Below are positions 24,787 through 32,759 of a stretch of DNA of 64,000 bases, piece after piece. Below the pieces are notes generated by a model. It saw only the letters and a list, made by a program, of their open reading frames with translations. It did not search any database and was not told the origin of the DNA. The position numbers and the translations under genes were made by a program. The DNA is from DASZTV01 sp035548125 (GTDB lineage: Bacteria; Actinomycetota; Actinomycetes; JAFAQI01): assembly GCA_035548125.1 (NCBI GenBank), contig DASZTV010000063.1, positions 1 through 64,000 of the forward strand, written 5' to 3'. Within the stretch, counting starts at the first letter, position 1. Each line of letters starts with the position of its first letter.

Positions 24787-25721
24787 GAGGCCGGCGTCGT
24801 CGAGAACAAGGTCTCGAGCTCGCCGTTGCGGACCGCCGGCACCAGGCGCAACGCGAGGCTTTCGGAGGCGTACGGCGCGCGCAGTGCCGGCTGCAGGTGC
24901 CGGTCGATGACGGACACGTCGTGCTCGTCGCAGAAACCGATTGCGCCGAGCATCTGGTGACAGGTGCGCAGCACGGCGCGCGCGGTGTCGACCGCGTGCA
25001 GCCGCAGCGCAATCGCGTCCGCCTGACACTTCGCGGGTTCTGCGACGGCGAGCCGCCACGATGTGTAGCGCGCGAGCTCGTCGAGGCCGGTGAGGGCGAC
25101 GCTGGCGTCCGCGATCCCGAACCGCACGACCTGGAACTGCGCGAGCGTCTGCCCGAACTGCTTGCGCGCCTTCACGTGCTCGACGACCTGGCCCAGCGCG
25201 GCCTGCAGCCCCCCGATGATCCGCCACGCCCCCAGCACGAGGTGCCGCGAGATGTCGTCGCCGGAGACGCGCTCCACTGGCTCGCCGAGCCGAGCGGGGA
25301 CGAGAAACGGCCCGAGCTTGGCGCGGGCGGGAGCGGGTCCGGGCGACAGCCGCCAGGCCGTCCCGTCGAAGTCGGCGCCGACCCATTCACCTCCCAGGTC
25401 GCCGTGGTCGACCCGGGGAACGGCCGGGTCGATCAGCGCGAGGCGGCGGTCGCTGGTCCCCAGCAGTTCGTCCACCACCGGAAGCGGCAGGCACAGCGCG
25501 CCCGCCGCGCGGCACAGCTCGGCCGCTGCGAGGAACTGATCAAGGTCCGACCGCACATCGAGCTCGAACGCCGCGAGGTCGTCGAGCGCGGCACGGGCCT
25601 GGTCGCGAAGCGACCGGTCTGCCTCGGCCCGCAGTCCGAAGTCGACCCCGCCGAGCCGTTCCAGGCGGCCGCGCACGGCGTCGCCGTAGGCGACCGCGTC
25701 CTCAGGGAGAGCGGTCCTCAT
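24783..25721 (-). CDS. Acyl-CoA dehydrogenase, short partner subunit
   Basis: A 312-residue acyl-CoA dehydrogenase homologue. The helical C-terminal domain is recognisable: AALGQVVEHVKARKQFGQTLAQFQVVRFGIADA, then CHQMLGAIGFCDEHDVSVIDRHLQPALR. The N-terminal domains are short and the EPxxGSD and FAD-binding motifs are weak. This matches the partner subunit in heteromeric dehydrogenases. It overlaps the larger subunit gene by 4 bases, the second such pair in the window. Confidence 0.83.
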   Translation of the reverse strand: MRTALPEDAVAYGDAVRGRLERLGGVDFGLRAEADRSLRDQARAALDDLAAFELDVRSDLDQFLAAAELCRAAGALCLPLPVVDELLGTSDRRLALIDPAVPRVDHGDLGGEWVGADFDGTAWRLSPGPAPARAKLGPFLVPARLGEPVERVSGDDISRHLVLGAWRIIGGLQAALGQVVEHVKARKQFGQTLAQFQVVRFGIADASVALTGLDELARYTSWRLAVAEPAKCQADAIALRLHAVDTARAVLRTCHQMLGAIGFCDEHDVSVIDRHLQPALRAPYASESLALRLVPAVRNGELETLFSTTPAS

Positions 25722-26869
25722 CGCGACGACCCGAGAACGGATCGCGAGACCAGCATGCGCTGCACCTCGATGGTGCCGGAGGCGACGGTCGCGGCCTGCG
25801 CGTAGCGCCAGTGGTCGTCCACCGCGCCGTGGAGCACCGCGTCGGAACCGGCGTCGAGGGCACCGGCTCCCGCGGCGTCGATCAGCACCTCGGCGACGTT
25901 CTGATCGCACGTGGTGGTGACGATGCGCGCCACTGCCGCAGCCGCCGGATCGATGCCGGCCGTGTCGCCCACCGCGCGGTACGCGAGCAGCCGAGCCACT
26001 CGCAGGTCGACGAGTGCCCGGACCCAGCGCGCATGCAGCGCGGGTGCGAGCGACTCCCAGCGACCGTCGTCGTCGAGGACCTCCATCAGCCGCTGCATCA
26101 GCGATTCGCACCTGGCGTAGCGCGCGATGCCGACCCGTTCGTAGGCGAGCGCGTCCCGCATCACCTTCCAGCCCGCACCGACCTCGCCGAGCACGTCGTC
26201 GCGCCCGACCCGCAACCCGTCGATGAACACCTCGTTGAGGTGGTGCGGCCCCAGCATCGAGGGGATCGGACGCACCTCGATGCCGTCGCGGTCCATGGGG
26301 ACCAGGAAGAGCGTGATCCGCGAGTCACTCGGTGCCTCCGGGTCGGTGCAGGTCGCAAGCACGCACCACTGCGCCATGAGCGCGTACGACGTCCACACCT
26401 TCTGCCCGGTGACCACCCAGCCGTCGCCGTCGGGCACCGCGCGAGTCCGCAACGACGCGAGGTCACTGCCCGCCTCGGGCTCGGAGAAGCCCTGGCACCA
26501 GATGACCTCACCGGCGGCGATCGGCGGGAGGTGCTGAGCGCGCTGCGCGTCCGTGCCGTGGCGCATCAGCGCCGGACCGACCCAGTTGACGCCCATGTAC
26601 TGCGGGCCGCGCGGCTCGTGCGCGGCCCACATCTCCTCGCGCACGATCGTCTGGTCCCAGACCGAGCCGCCTCCCCCGCCGTACTCCTCGGGCCAGGCCA
26701 GACACAGCAGCCCCCGCTCCGCGAGCAGACGGCAGAAGGCGTTGCACAGGTCGAGATCCGCAGGGTCGTCCGTGCAGGCGCCGAGAAAAGTCTCCGGCAT
26801 GTGCCCGTGGATCAGCTCACGCAGACGCTTCCGCAGGGCGGCAGCGTCAGCGCCGAGGTCATAGTCCAC
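25718..26869 (-). CDS. Acyl-CoA dehydrogenase, large partner subunit
   Basis: A 383-residue subunit from GTG 26869. It contains CQGFSEPEAGSDLASLRTRA (substrate/FAD loop), TGQKVWTSYALMAQW and the C-terminal VASGTIEVQRMLVSRSVLG. It is the first gene of the operon 21081-26869, directly downstream of a perfect 8-bp inverted repeat. Together with the next gene it would form an alpha/beta dehydrogenase introducing a double bond into an acyl-CoA. Such pairs act on bulky ring or branched substrates in known cases. Confidence 0.9.
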   Translation of the reverse strand: MDYDLGADAAALRKRLRELIHGHMPETFLGACTDDPADLDLCNAFCRLLAERGLLCLAWPEEYGGGGGSVWDQTIVREEMWAAHEPRGPQYMGVNWVGPALMRHGTDAQRAQHLPPIAAGEVIWCQGFSEPEAGSDLASLRTRAVPDGDGWVVTGQKVWTSYALMAQWCVLATCTDPEAPSDSRITLFLVPMDRDGIEVRPIPSMLGPHHLNEVFIDGLRVGRDDVLGEVGAGWKVMRDALAYERVGIARYARCESLMQRLMEVLDDDGRWESLAPALHARWVRALVDLRVARLLAYRAVGDTAGIDPAAAAVARIVTTTCDQNVAEVLIDAAGAGALDAGSDAVLHGAVDDHWRYAQAATVASGTIEVQRMLVSRSVLGSSR

Positions 26870-26893
26870 GAATCCCGAACCCGTTCCCTGACG

Positions 26894-26920
26894 TCGGTGT
26901 CACTACGACACCGAATCATA
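26894..26920 (-). promoter_or_regulatory. Promoter -10 with overlapping TCGGTGTC-N5-GACACCGA operator
   Basis: Perfect 8-base arms at 26894-26901 and 26907-26914 flank ACTAC, giving a 21-bp inverted repeat. On the minus strand it directly abuts TATGAT (26920-26915, 5 of 6 matches to TATAAT), so the repeat covers the transcription start. It ends 25 bases before GTG 26869. This is the layout of a repressor operator. It could also form a hairpin that terminates the upstream gene 26936-27628, but there is no T-run. Confidence 0.6.
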
Positions 26921-26935
26921 GGAAACAGCTGCGGC

Positions 26936-27628
26936 CTACCCGGCGAAGAACTCCGCTCCTTCGAGGCTGACGAACGCGAAGGTCGCCCCACCGGTACCGA
27001 ACGCGACCATGTTGCCGTTGCTGTCGATCTGCACCGCCACCCGCTGCGGGTCGGAGGAGTTGTTCGTCGACGCCACGTTGATCCAGAGGTGGGCCGAACC
27101 GGGACGGAACCCAGTGGGCAACGTCGCGAACGTCCCGCTGGTCTTCGCGCTGCCATCGATCGCGCCGCGGAAATGCACGAAGCCTTCATGGTCGATCGCG
27201 TACTGCGGTGCCCCGTAGCTGTTCGACGCGTACGTCGTCCACCCGTTGCTGAGCGGCAGCGCAACCCAGTTCAGCGCCGTGAGGTGCTGCGCCGTAGTGG
27301 CCGTCGTGGCGGTCGACGCACTGTCGGCCGTGGTTGCGGAGCTTGCCGTGTTGGCGCTGTTGGCGGTCTGCGCGGTGGTGGCGCTGTCCGCGGAGGTCGC
27401 GTGGTCGGCACTTGCGGCGCTGGGCACCTGACCGAGGGTGCTCTCCTTCACCTGCGCACCGGTGATCGTGTTGTTGTGCAGCCGGTTGCCGGACAGCGTG
27501 TGCTTCTTGATTAGCTTGTTGCCGTTCTGCGCGGTGACGGCGACGGCGGTCCCGCTGAGAGCGACGACGAGCGCGCCGACGGCGAGCGTGGTGGTGGCAG
27601 TCGGACGGGCGATGGAGCTGAGCTTCAT
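26936..27628 (-). CDS. Secreted protein with Ala/Ser/Thr repeat stalk
   Basis: A 230-residue exported protein of unknown function. The signal peptide is MKLSSIARPTATTTLAVGAL to GTAVAV. Residues around 36-70 (KLIKKHTLSGNRLHNNTITG, QVKESTLGQVPSA) form a conserved-looking entry seen in many actinobacterial surface proteins. Next is a stalk of about 45 residues made almost only of A, S, T, D, N and Q with a 3-4 residue rhythm (SADSATTAQTANSANTASS). The last 110 residues look like a compact beta domain (FVHFRGAIDGSAKTSGTFAT, VAVQIDSNGNMVAFGTGG), reminiscent of phage tail-fibre heads. A surface fibre is inferred. Confidence 0.7.
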   Translation of the reverse strand: MKLSSIARPTATTTLAVGALVVALSGTAVAVTAQNGNKLIKKHTLSGNRLHNNTITGAQVKESTLGQVPSAASADHATSADSATTAQTANSANTASSATTADSASTATTATTAQHLTALNWVALPLSNGWTTYASNSYGAPQYAIDHEGFVHFRGAIDGSAKTSGTFATLPTGFRPGSAHLWINVASTNNSSDPQRVAVQIDSNGNMVAFGTGGATFAFVSLEGAEFFAG

Positions 27629-27704
27629 TGGGCCTCCCTTGGCGCAGACTTCGAGAGCAAGCGGAGCAGCGTCGGGTCACCCTCCCCCGCGGTGATCTTG
27701 AGGG

Positions 27705-27732
27705 CAACATTTGTGATCACTAACGAATGTTG
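27705..27732. promoter_or_regulatory. Nested palindromes between divergent genes
   Basis: CAACATT (27705-27711) and AATGTTG (27726-27732) are perfect 7-base arms. Inside them lies the 8-bp palindrome GTGATCAC (27713-27720), itself within a near-perfect TTTGTGATCACTAA. The site is in the 155-base AT-richer gap between the secreted protein (start 27628) and the HD gene (start 27784). GTGA...TCAC resembles a CRP/FNR-family half-site but the spacing is not canonical. Confidence 0.4.
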
Positions 27733-27783
27733 TCCGGGCCCGCGCAGTAGCGACGTTCGAAGCTTCGTAAGAGGATGCGAGCC

Positions 27784-28368
27784 ATGACGACGGTGAGCGA
27801 CCGCGCAAGCTTCCACGACATGGCACAGAGCACGCAGCAGGACTGGCAGATCATCGCCTCCCACCAGGCGTCGTACATGGTCGATCTGCCGAGCCGGGTG
27901 CTCGACCATTTGCGGTTGCTCGACGGCGACTTCTGCGGCTTCGCCGTCGACCGGCTCACCCACTCGCTACAGACCGCCGCCCGCGCGGAGCGCGACGGCC
28001 GCGACGACCGTTACATCCTGTGCGCGCTGCTGCACGACATCGGCGACACCCTCGGGTCGTTCAACCACGCGGACATCGCGGCCGCGATCATCAAGCCGTT
28101 CGTGGCCCCGGAGCTGCACTGGATGGTCGAGCATCACGCGGAGTTCCAGGGCTACTACTTCTTCCACCATCTCGGCCTCGACCGGGACATGCGCGAGAAG
28201 TACCGCGGCATGCGGGAGTTCGACCTCACCGAAGAGTTCTGCGCGGAGTACGACTCCCCCGCTTTCGACCCGTCGTACGACACTCCGCCGCTCGAGCACT
28301 ACGAGCCGCTCGTCCGCGAGCTGATGGTCAACCCGATCCGCTCGATCTACATCCCGAACGAGGACTAG
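27784..28368 (+). CDS. HD-domain protein, possible mixed-valent diiron oxygenase (PhnZ-like)
   Basis: A 194-residue HD-superfamily protein. The metal site is seen in LTHSLQTAARAERDGRDDRYILCALLHDIGDTLG: His, then Gln three residues later, then the HD pair. Further His residues occur in NHADIAAAII and WMVEHHAEFQGYYFFHHLG. H-x-x-Q before the HD motif is characteristic of PhnZ/TmpB-type HD oxygenases rather than of HD phosphohydrolases. ATG 27784 has GAGG nine bases upstream; an ATG nine bases earlier is possible. No phosphonate genes lie nearby, so a C-P substrate is not supported by context. Confidence 0.75.
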   Translation: MTTVSDRASFHDMAQSTQQDWQIIASHQASYMVDLPSRVLDHLRLLDGDFCGFAVDRLTHSLQTAARAERDGRDDRYILCALLHDIGDTLGSFNHADIAAAIIKPFVAPELHWMVEHHAEFQGYYFFHHLGLDRDMREKYRGMREFDLTEEFCAEYDSPAFDPSYDTPPLEHYEPLVRELMVNPIRSIYIPNED

Positions 28369-28383
28369 GTCCGCCGCGCTGTC

Positions 28384-28398
28384 GCGGCTTGAAGCCGC
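28384..28398. terminator. Hairpin between convergent genes
   Basis: GCGGC (28384-28388), loop TTGAA and GCCGC (28394-28398) form a compact stem; the loop bases also allow a perfect GCGGCTT/AAGCCGC symmetry. It lies in the 36-base gap between the converging HD (28368) and VOC (28405) stops. There is no T-run, which is common for terminators in GC-rich Actinomycetota. Confidence 0.5.
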
Positions 28399-28404
28399 CT
28401 AGAC

Positions 28405-28839
28405 CTAGAACGAGACGGGCGCGTCCACCAGCTCGACGACGACACCGTCCGGGTCGACCACGGTCGCGGCGAAAGCCCCTCTCGGGGTAGGGACCAGGCG
28501 CGGTTCGCCGCCGAGGCCAAGCTCTGCAAGCCGCGCCAGGGTCTCCTTCACCGGGACGTGAAACGAGACCAGCGTGAGGCCGCGCTGCGGCACGCCGGCG
28601 CGCGGCTGCTCGGCGGCGGCCTTGCCGTCGTAGAGGTCGAGGAGCTCGAGGCTGCTGGCGTCCGGCGCTGTCGAGTCGCTGAGGAACACAGTGCGGACTC
28701 GTTCCGTGGGCACACCGAGCAGGCCCTGCATGTCCATCTCGAGAGTCACGTCGAACTTCACTGTGAGGCCGATGCCGGCGGTGTAGAAGCGCAACGACGC
28801 GTCGAAGTCCGCCGGGCACAGGCCTACGTGATCCATCAT
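28405..28839 (-). CDS. VOC (glyoxalase/dioxygenase) superfamily protein
   Basis: A 144-residue protein made of two beta-alpha-beta-beta-beta modules. Metal-binding residues expected for the fold are present: His in MDHVGL, Glu in SLELLDL, His in LVSFHVPV and the final Glu in GVVVELVD. ATG 28839 (a second ATG follows) has GATGGG upstream. It begins 19 bases after the hydantoinase A stop and is the last gene of that operon. The fold covers epimerases, extradiol dioxygenases and glyoxalases; an acyl-CoA epimerase-like role would fit but is a guess. Confidence 0.8.
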   Translation of the reverse strand: MMDHVGLCPADFDASLRFYTAGIGLTVKFDVTLEMDMQGLLGVPTERVRTVFLSDSTAPDASSLELLDLYDGKAAAEQPRAGVPQRGLTLVSFHVPVKETLARLAELGLGGEPRLVPTPRGAFAATVVDPDGVVVELVDAPVSF

Positions 28840-28858
28840 CGAACGCAGCCCATCTTCA

Positions 28859-30898
28859 TCAGAGATCGATGAGAATGTCGCCCTGCGGCGTCGCCTGCGC
28901 GCGTTCGCCCGGACCGACGATGACCGTGGTGAACGGGCCGGTGATCGCCGCCGGCCCGGCAACGACGGCACCCGGCCGCATCCCGGCCATGTCGAAGATC
29001 GGCACGTCGTCGTGCCACGAGTCACCGATGTACATCCGGCGACGGCCGGCCGGATCGAGCGCGGTCGCGCTTTCCAGCACGAGGTCCACCGGCTGGGTGA
29101 CCTCGCCGACCGCAACCAGCCGGACGCCGCGCAGGATCGGGTCCTGGGCCCGCGCCTCGATCAGGCGGGCTTCGGCGTTGCGACGGTGGAACTCGTTGAC
29201 GGCTGCGTCGACGTCTGCCGGGTGCTCGACCGGGATCGAGACGTCGAACGTCTGACCCGGGTAGACGAGCAGCAACGACCACTCGAGCCTGATCCGCTCG
29301 TCGGGAACGTTCGCGACGCGCAGCTCGGACCGCGCGTTGGACTCGAGCTCTGACGCGAGCGCGCCGAGGTGGGTGAGATCGACCTGCGCGATCGGCGAGA
29401 TGTAGCCGCGCGAGTCGTCGACGACGTGGTTGGCGGACAGCAGGCCGAGCGCCGAGAAGCCGGCCGCGGCAGCCGGTACGACGCAGCGGCTCATCCCGAG
29501 CGCGCGCGCCTGGACCGTCGCGTGCACCCCACCCATGCCGCCGAACGCGACCAGGTTGAGCTTGCGAGGGTCGGCGCCCGCAAGCGAGAGCACCCGCCGC
29601 ACCGCGTCCGTCATGTTGGCGTCGACGATCTTCACGGCGGCCGCGGCGACGTCCTCGACCGACATGCCGACCCGGTCGCCGACGGCGGCCAAAGCGGTCC
29701 GCGCGGCGTCGACGTCGAGCGTCATCCGGCCGTTGGCGAAGCCATCCGGCGACAACCTGCCGAGCACCAGGTCCGCGTCGGTGACGGTCGGCTCGGTACC
29801 CCCGCGGCCGTAGCAGACCGGGCCCGGCTGGCTCTGCGCGGACTGCGGGCCGACATGCAGCACGCCGCCCTCTTCCCAGACGATCGAGCCGCCGCCGGCA
29901 CCGACCGACGGGATGTCGACCATCGGGATACCGATGCAGTAGCGATGGAACCAGTTCCAGTCCATCTTGATCTCGGGGCGACCGTCGCGGATCAGGCAGA
30001 CGTCGTAGCTCGTGCCACCCATGTCCACGCTGACGACGTCGCCGAGGCCGGCTGTTCCGGCGACCTTGGCCGATGCCGTGACGCCGCCGGTCGGGCCGGA
30101 CCCGATCGTGGCGACGGCACGTCGCGCGGCCGCGTCGGCGGTGGCGACGCCGCCGGACGACGTCGCGACGAGCAGCTCGTGCGCGTAGCCGGCCTCGGAC
30201 AGCCGCTGGGTCAGCCGACCGAGATAGCGCGCGATGGGCGGGCCGACGTAGGCGTTGACCAGCGTCGTCGATGTGCGCTCGAACTCCGGTGGCTTGGGCA
30301 GCACCTCGTGCGACAGCGAGACCATCTCGACGTCCGGGTACTCGTCGAGCACGATCTCCCGGGCTCGCAGCTCGTGGGCGTGGTTGAGATAGGAGTGCAG
30401 GAAGCTGATCGCGATCGAGGTCACCCCGAAGGCGCGCAGCCGAGCGGTCGCCTTGCGTACCCCTTCCTCGTCCAGCGGCGTCTCCACCTCACCCTCAGCC
30501 GTCATCCGCTCGTCGACCTCGAGCCGGACCCGGCGACGGGCGATCGGGTAGGGCGCGGGGAGCGACGGGTCCCAGATGTCTTCCTTGTAGCAGCGCCGGA
30601 ACTCGATCTCGTCGCGGAATCCCGCGGTGACGATCAGCCCGGTGGGCGCACCGCTCATCTGGATCATCGTGTTGTCACCGGTGGTCGTGCCGTGCACGAT
30701 CGTGTCGGTCTGCCCGAGCAGCGCGTCGAGGCTGAGCCCTTCCGCCGCCGCGGCCTGGGTCAGCGCGCTGATGACGCCGTCGCTCTGGTCACCCGGCGTC
30801 GTGGGCGCCTTCTCCAGCAGGAGGCTGCCGTCGGGACGCATCACGACGCAGTCGGTGAAGGTGCCGCCGACGTCGACGCCGATCCGATAACCGGCCAC
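28859..30898 (-). CDS. Hydantoinase/oxoprolinase A-type (HyuA) ATPase subunit
   Basis: A 679-residue ATP-dependent subunit from GTG 30898. N-terminal GVDVGGTFTDCVVMRPDG is the sugar-kinase/HSP70-like phosphate-binding motif of the HyuA/AcxA/ApcA family. Other family parts are TDTIVHGTTTGDN, VVSVDMGGTSYDVCL, SVGAGGGSIVWEEGG and YGRGGTEPTVTDADLVLGRL. Members hydrolyse hydantoins and 5-oxoproline or carboxylate ketones. It is paired with the B subunit gene (2-base gap). A ketone carboxylase or lactam-opening step in the catabolic island is inferred. Confidence 0.92.
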   Translation of the reverse strand: MAGYRIGVDVGGTFTDCVVMRPDGSLLLEKAPTTPGDQSDGVISALTQAAAAEGLSLDALLGQTDTIVHGTTTGDNTMIQMSGAPTGLIVTAGFRDEIEFRRCYKEDIWDPSLPAPYPIARRRVRLEVDERMTAEGEVETPLDEEGVRKATARLRAFGVTSIAISFLHSYLNHAHELRAREIVLDEYPDVEMVSLSHEVLPKPPEFERTSTTLVNAYVGPPIARYLGRLTQRLSEAGYAHELLVATSSGGVATADAAARRAVATIGSGPTGGVTASAKVAGTAGLGDVVSVDMGGTSYDVCLIRDGRPEIKMDWNWFHRYCIGIPMVDIPSVGAGGGSIVWEEGGVLHVGPQSAQSQPGPVCYGRGGTEPTVTDADLVLGRLSPDGFANGRMTLDVDAARTALAAVGDRVGMSVEDVAAAAVKIVDANMTDAVRRVLSLAGADPRKLNLVAFGGMGGVHATVQARALGMSRCVVPAAAAGFSALGLLSANHVVDDSRGYISPIAQVDLTHLGALASELESNARSELRVANVPDERIRLEWSLLLVYPGQTFDVSIPVEHPADVDAAVNEFHRRNAEARLIEARAQDPILRGVRLVAVGEVTQPVDLVLESATALDPAGRRRMYIGDSWHDDVPIFDMAGMRPGAVVAGPAAITGPFTTVIVGPGERAQATPQGDILIDL

Positions 30899-30900
30899 GG

Positions 30901-32658
30901 TCAGGACTTCTCCTTGCGCGATGCGCGTTCCTTCTCGGTGGCGTCGACATCCAGAGCGAGCGTCATGTCCTCGAGTGATCCGGTGATGACCACGCCGTAG
31001 TCGCGCTTCGCCGCCTCGATGGAGACGTACTCGTCCCAGACGTCGTCGAGCACGGCCTGCGGGTCGCGCAGCAGCGGATCGCCCCAGCCGCCGCCTCCGC
31101 CGAACTTGTAGTCGAGCCGGTCACCGGTGTCGAGCAGCACGCCCGACACGGCCGTCTCGACCTTGGTCTCACCGACGAAGCAGATGTCGGGCGCGCCGTC
31201 ATGACCGCCGGCGATGCCGGGATGGGTATGCCGCTGGTTGACGACGTACTGGTTGATCTGCGTCGGCGTGCGCACCTCTTTGATGAAGTGGCTGCCGCAA
31301 CCGCCGCGCCACTGCCCGGGGCCGCCGGAGTCGGTGATGTAGTTGCGCCCGCGCAGGATGTGCGGGAACAGCTGCTCGTTGATCTCCGCGCTCGCCTTGA
31401 TCAGGTTGCCCATGGACGCGGCGAGCGCTCCCCAGCCGTCGGTGCCCTTCACCGCGCTCACCCAGCCCGCGCTGACCTCCCCGCCGTGGTCGAAGAACGA
31501 CCGCCCGGTACGCGGGTCGAGGTCACCCCACATCTGACGCGGGCTGCCGAACTTGTAGCTCTGCGGGCAGCAACGGTCGGGGAGGATCTGGCTCATCGCG
31601 ATCGCGATCGCATCCCCGACCTCGACGCCGGGGTGATGGGTGCCGCTCGAGACCGGCTTGCCCTCGGCAGGGTTGAGGCAGCAGCCCTCCGGCACCCGCA
31701 GGTCGATGCAGTTGAAGAAGCCTTCGTTCTTCGGAATCGTCGGGTCGACCAGGCTCGCCAGCTGGGCGATCACGTTGCCGCGGGTGTTGCCGTACGTCGA
31801 CCAGGCCTGGATGTTCGGGCGGGTGTCCGATCCCTCGAAGTCGATGATCAGCCGGTCGCCCGTGACGGTGATCTCACAGTGCACGTGGATGTCGGTGTTG
31901 CCGGCCGGGTCGTGGTCGCAGTACACGTCGGCAACGTAGGTGCCGTCCGGCCAGGACGCGATCTCTTCGGAGAACCGCCGGGTCGCGTCGGCAATCGTCC
32001 ACTCCACGGTTCCCTGCAGCGCGGCCGCGCCGTACTCGGCGATGATCTCGGTGAGCCGGCGTGCGCCGAGCTGTGCAGCACCGACCTGGGACCGGAGGTC
32101 GCCGATGAAGCCGGCCAACCTGCTGTTGGCGCGCATCATCAGGACGACGTCACGCCGCTCCACACCGCGCTCGACCAGCTTCAGCACCGGGTAGCGGACG
32201 CCTTCGCTCCAGATGTCCTTCGCGAAGACGTTGTAGCCGCCGGCCATCGCGCCGCCGGTGTCACCGTGATGGCACTGGATCGACGCGAACAGCATCAGGT
32301 TGCCGTCGGGGTCGAACACCGGCGCGAAGACGTTGACGTCGGGCAGGTGGCCGCCGCCGTGGTAGGGGTCGTTGGCGATCAGCACGTCGCCCGGGTAGAG
32401 CTCGCCTTCGAAGAACTCGCTCGCGAATCGCACCGGCAGTGTGGACGACAGCATGAACTGCGGGATGCCGACGGACAGCGCGGCGAGCCGGCCCGTGGCG
32501 TCGAGGATGGTCGCGTTTCGCTCGTTGGACTGGTTGAGGATCGGCGTGGTCGCGGTGCGCGACACGTAGGTCGCCATCTCGAAGCAGATGGTCTCCATCG
32601 CCGAGCGGATGACGGTGGCGGTCACCGTGTCCACGCCTGGTGTGGCTTCGATCGTCAC
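30901..32658 (-). CDS. Hydantoinase/oxoprolinase B-type (HyuB) subunit
   Basis: A 585-residue partner of HyuA. Family segments: DTVTATVIRSAMETICFEM, GDVLIANDPYHGGGHLPDVNVFAPVF, SIQCHHGDTGG (metal ligands), KPVSSGTHHPGVEVGDAI and the C-terminal KFGGGGGWGDPLLRDP. GTG 32658 has a GGAGG site at 32665-32669 with a 6-base spacer, which decides the start over an ATG at 32673. It is the first gene of the operon and is divergent from the ligase at 32760 across 101 bases holding a weak GGAGA-N7-TCTCC repeat (32696-32712). Confidence 0.92.
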   Translation of the reverse strand: MTIEATPGVDTVTATVIRSAMETICFEMATYVSRTATTPILNQSNERNATILDATGRLAALSVGIPQFMLSSTLPVRFASEFFEGELYPGDVLIANDPYHGGGHLPDVNVFAPVFDPDGNLMLFASIQCHHGDTGGAMAGGYNVFAKDIWSEGVRYPVLKLVERGVERRDVVLMMRANSRLAGFIGDLRSQVGAAQLGARRLTEIIAEYGAAALQGTVEWTIADATRRFSEEIASWPDGTYVADVYCDHDPAGNTDIHVHCEITVTGDRLIIDFEGSDTRPNIQAWSTYGNTRGNVIAQLASLVDPTIPKNEGFFNCIDLRVPEGCCLNPAEGKPVSSGTHHPGVEVGDAIAIAMSQILPDRCCPQSYKFGSPRQMWGDLDPRTGRSFFDHGGEVSAGWVSAVKGTDGWGALAASMGNLIKASAEINEQLFPHILRGRNYITDSGGPGQWRGGCGSHFIKEVRTPTQINQYVVNQRHTHPGIAGGHDGAPDICFVGETKVETAVSGVLLDTGDRLDYKFGGGGGWGDPLLRDPQAVLDDVWDEYVSIEAAKRDYGVVITGSLEDMTLALDVDATEKERASRKEKS

Positions 32659-32759
32659 GACAAGCCTCCGCATCGAGAACCAGAACGGCGCTGGCGGAGA
32701 ATGATCCTCTCCGGTGTGGAAGTCTGTCACAGCAAGGCGTCGTCAGAAAGGGTGGCGGA

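Noticed and set aside
28009..28015. A third TGTAACG box (minus strand), inside the HD gene
   Set aside because: The bases at the matching -10 distance read CGCTC, not CGACT, and no gene starts at a suitable distance.
27784..28368. HD protein as a phosphonate-degradation enzyme
   Set aside because: The signature resembles PhnZ, but no PhnY, transporter or other phosphonate gene lies nearby, so the substrate was left open.
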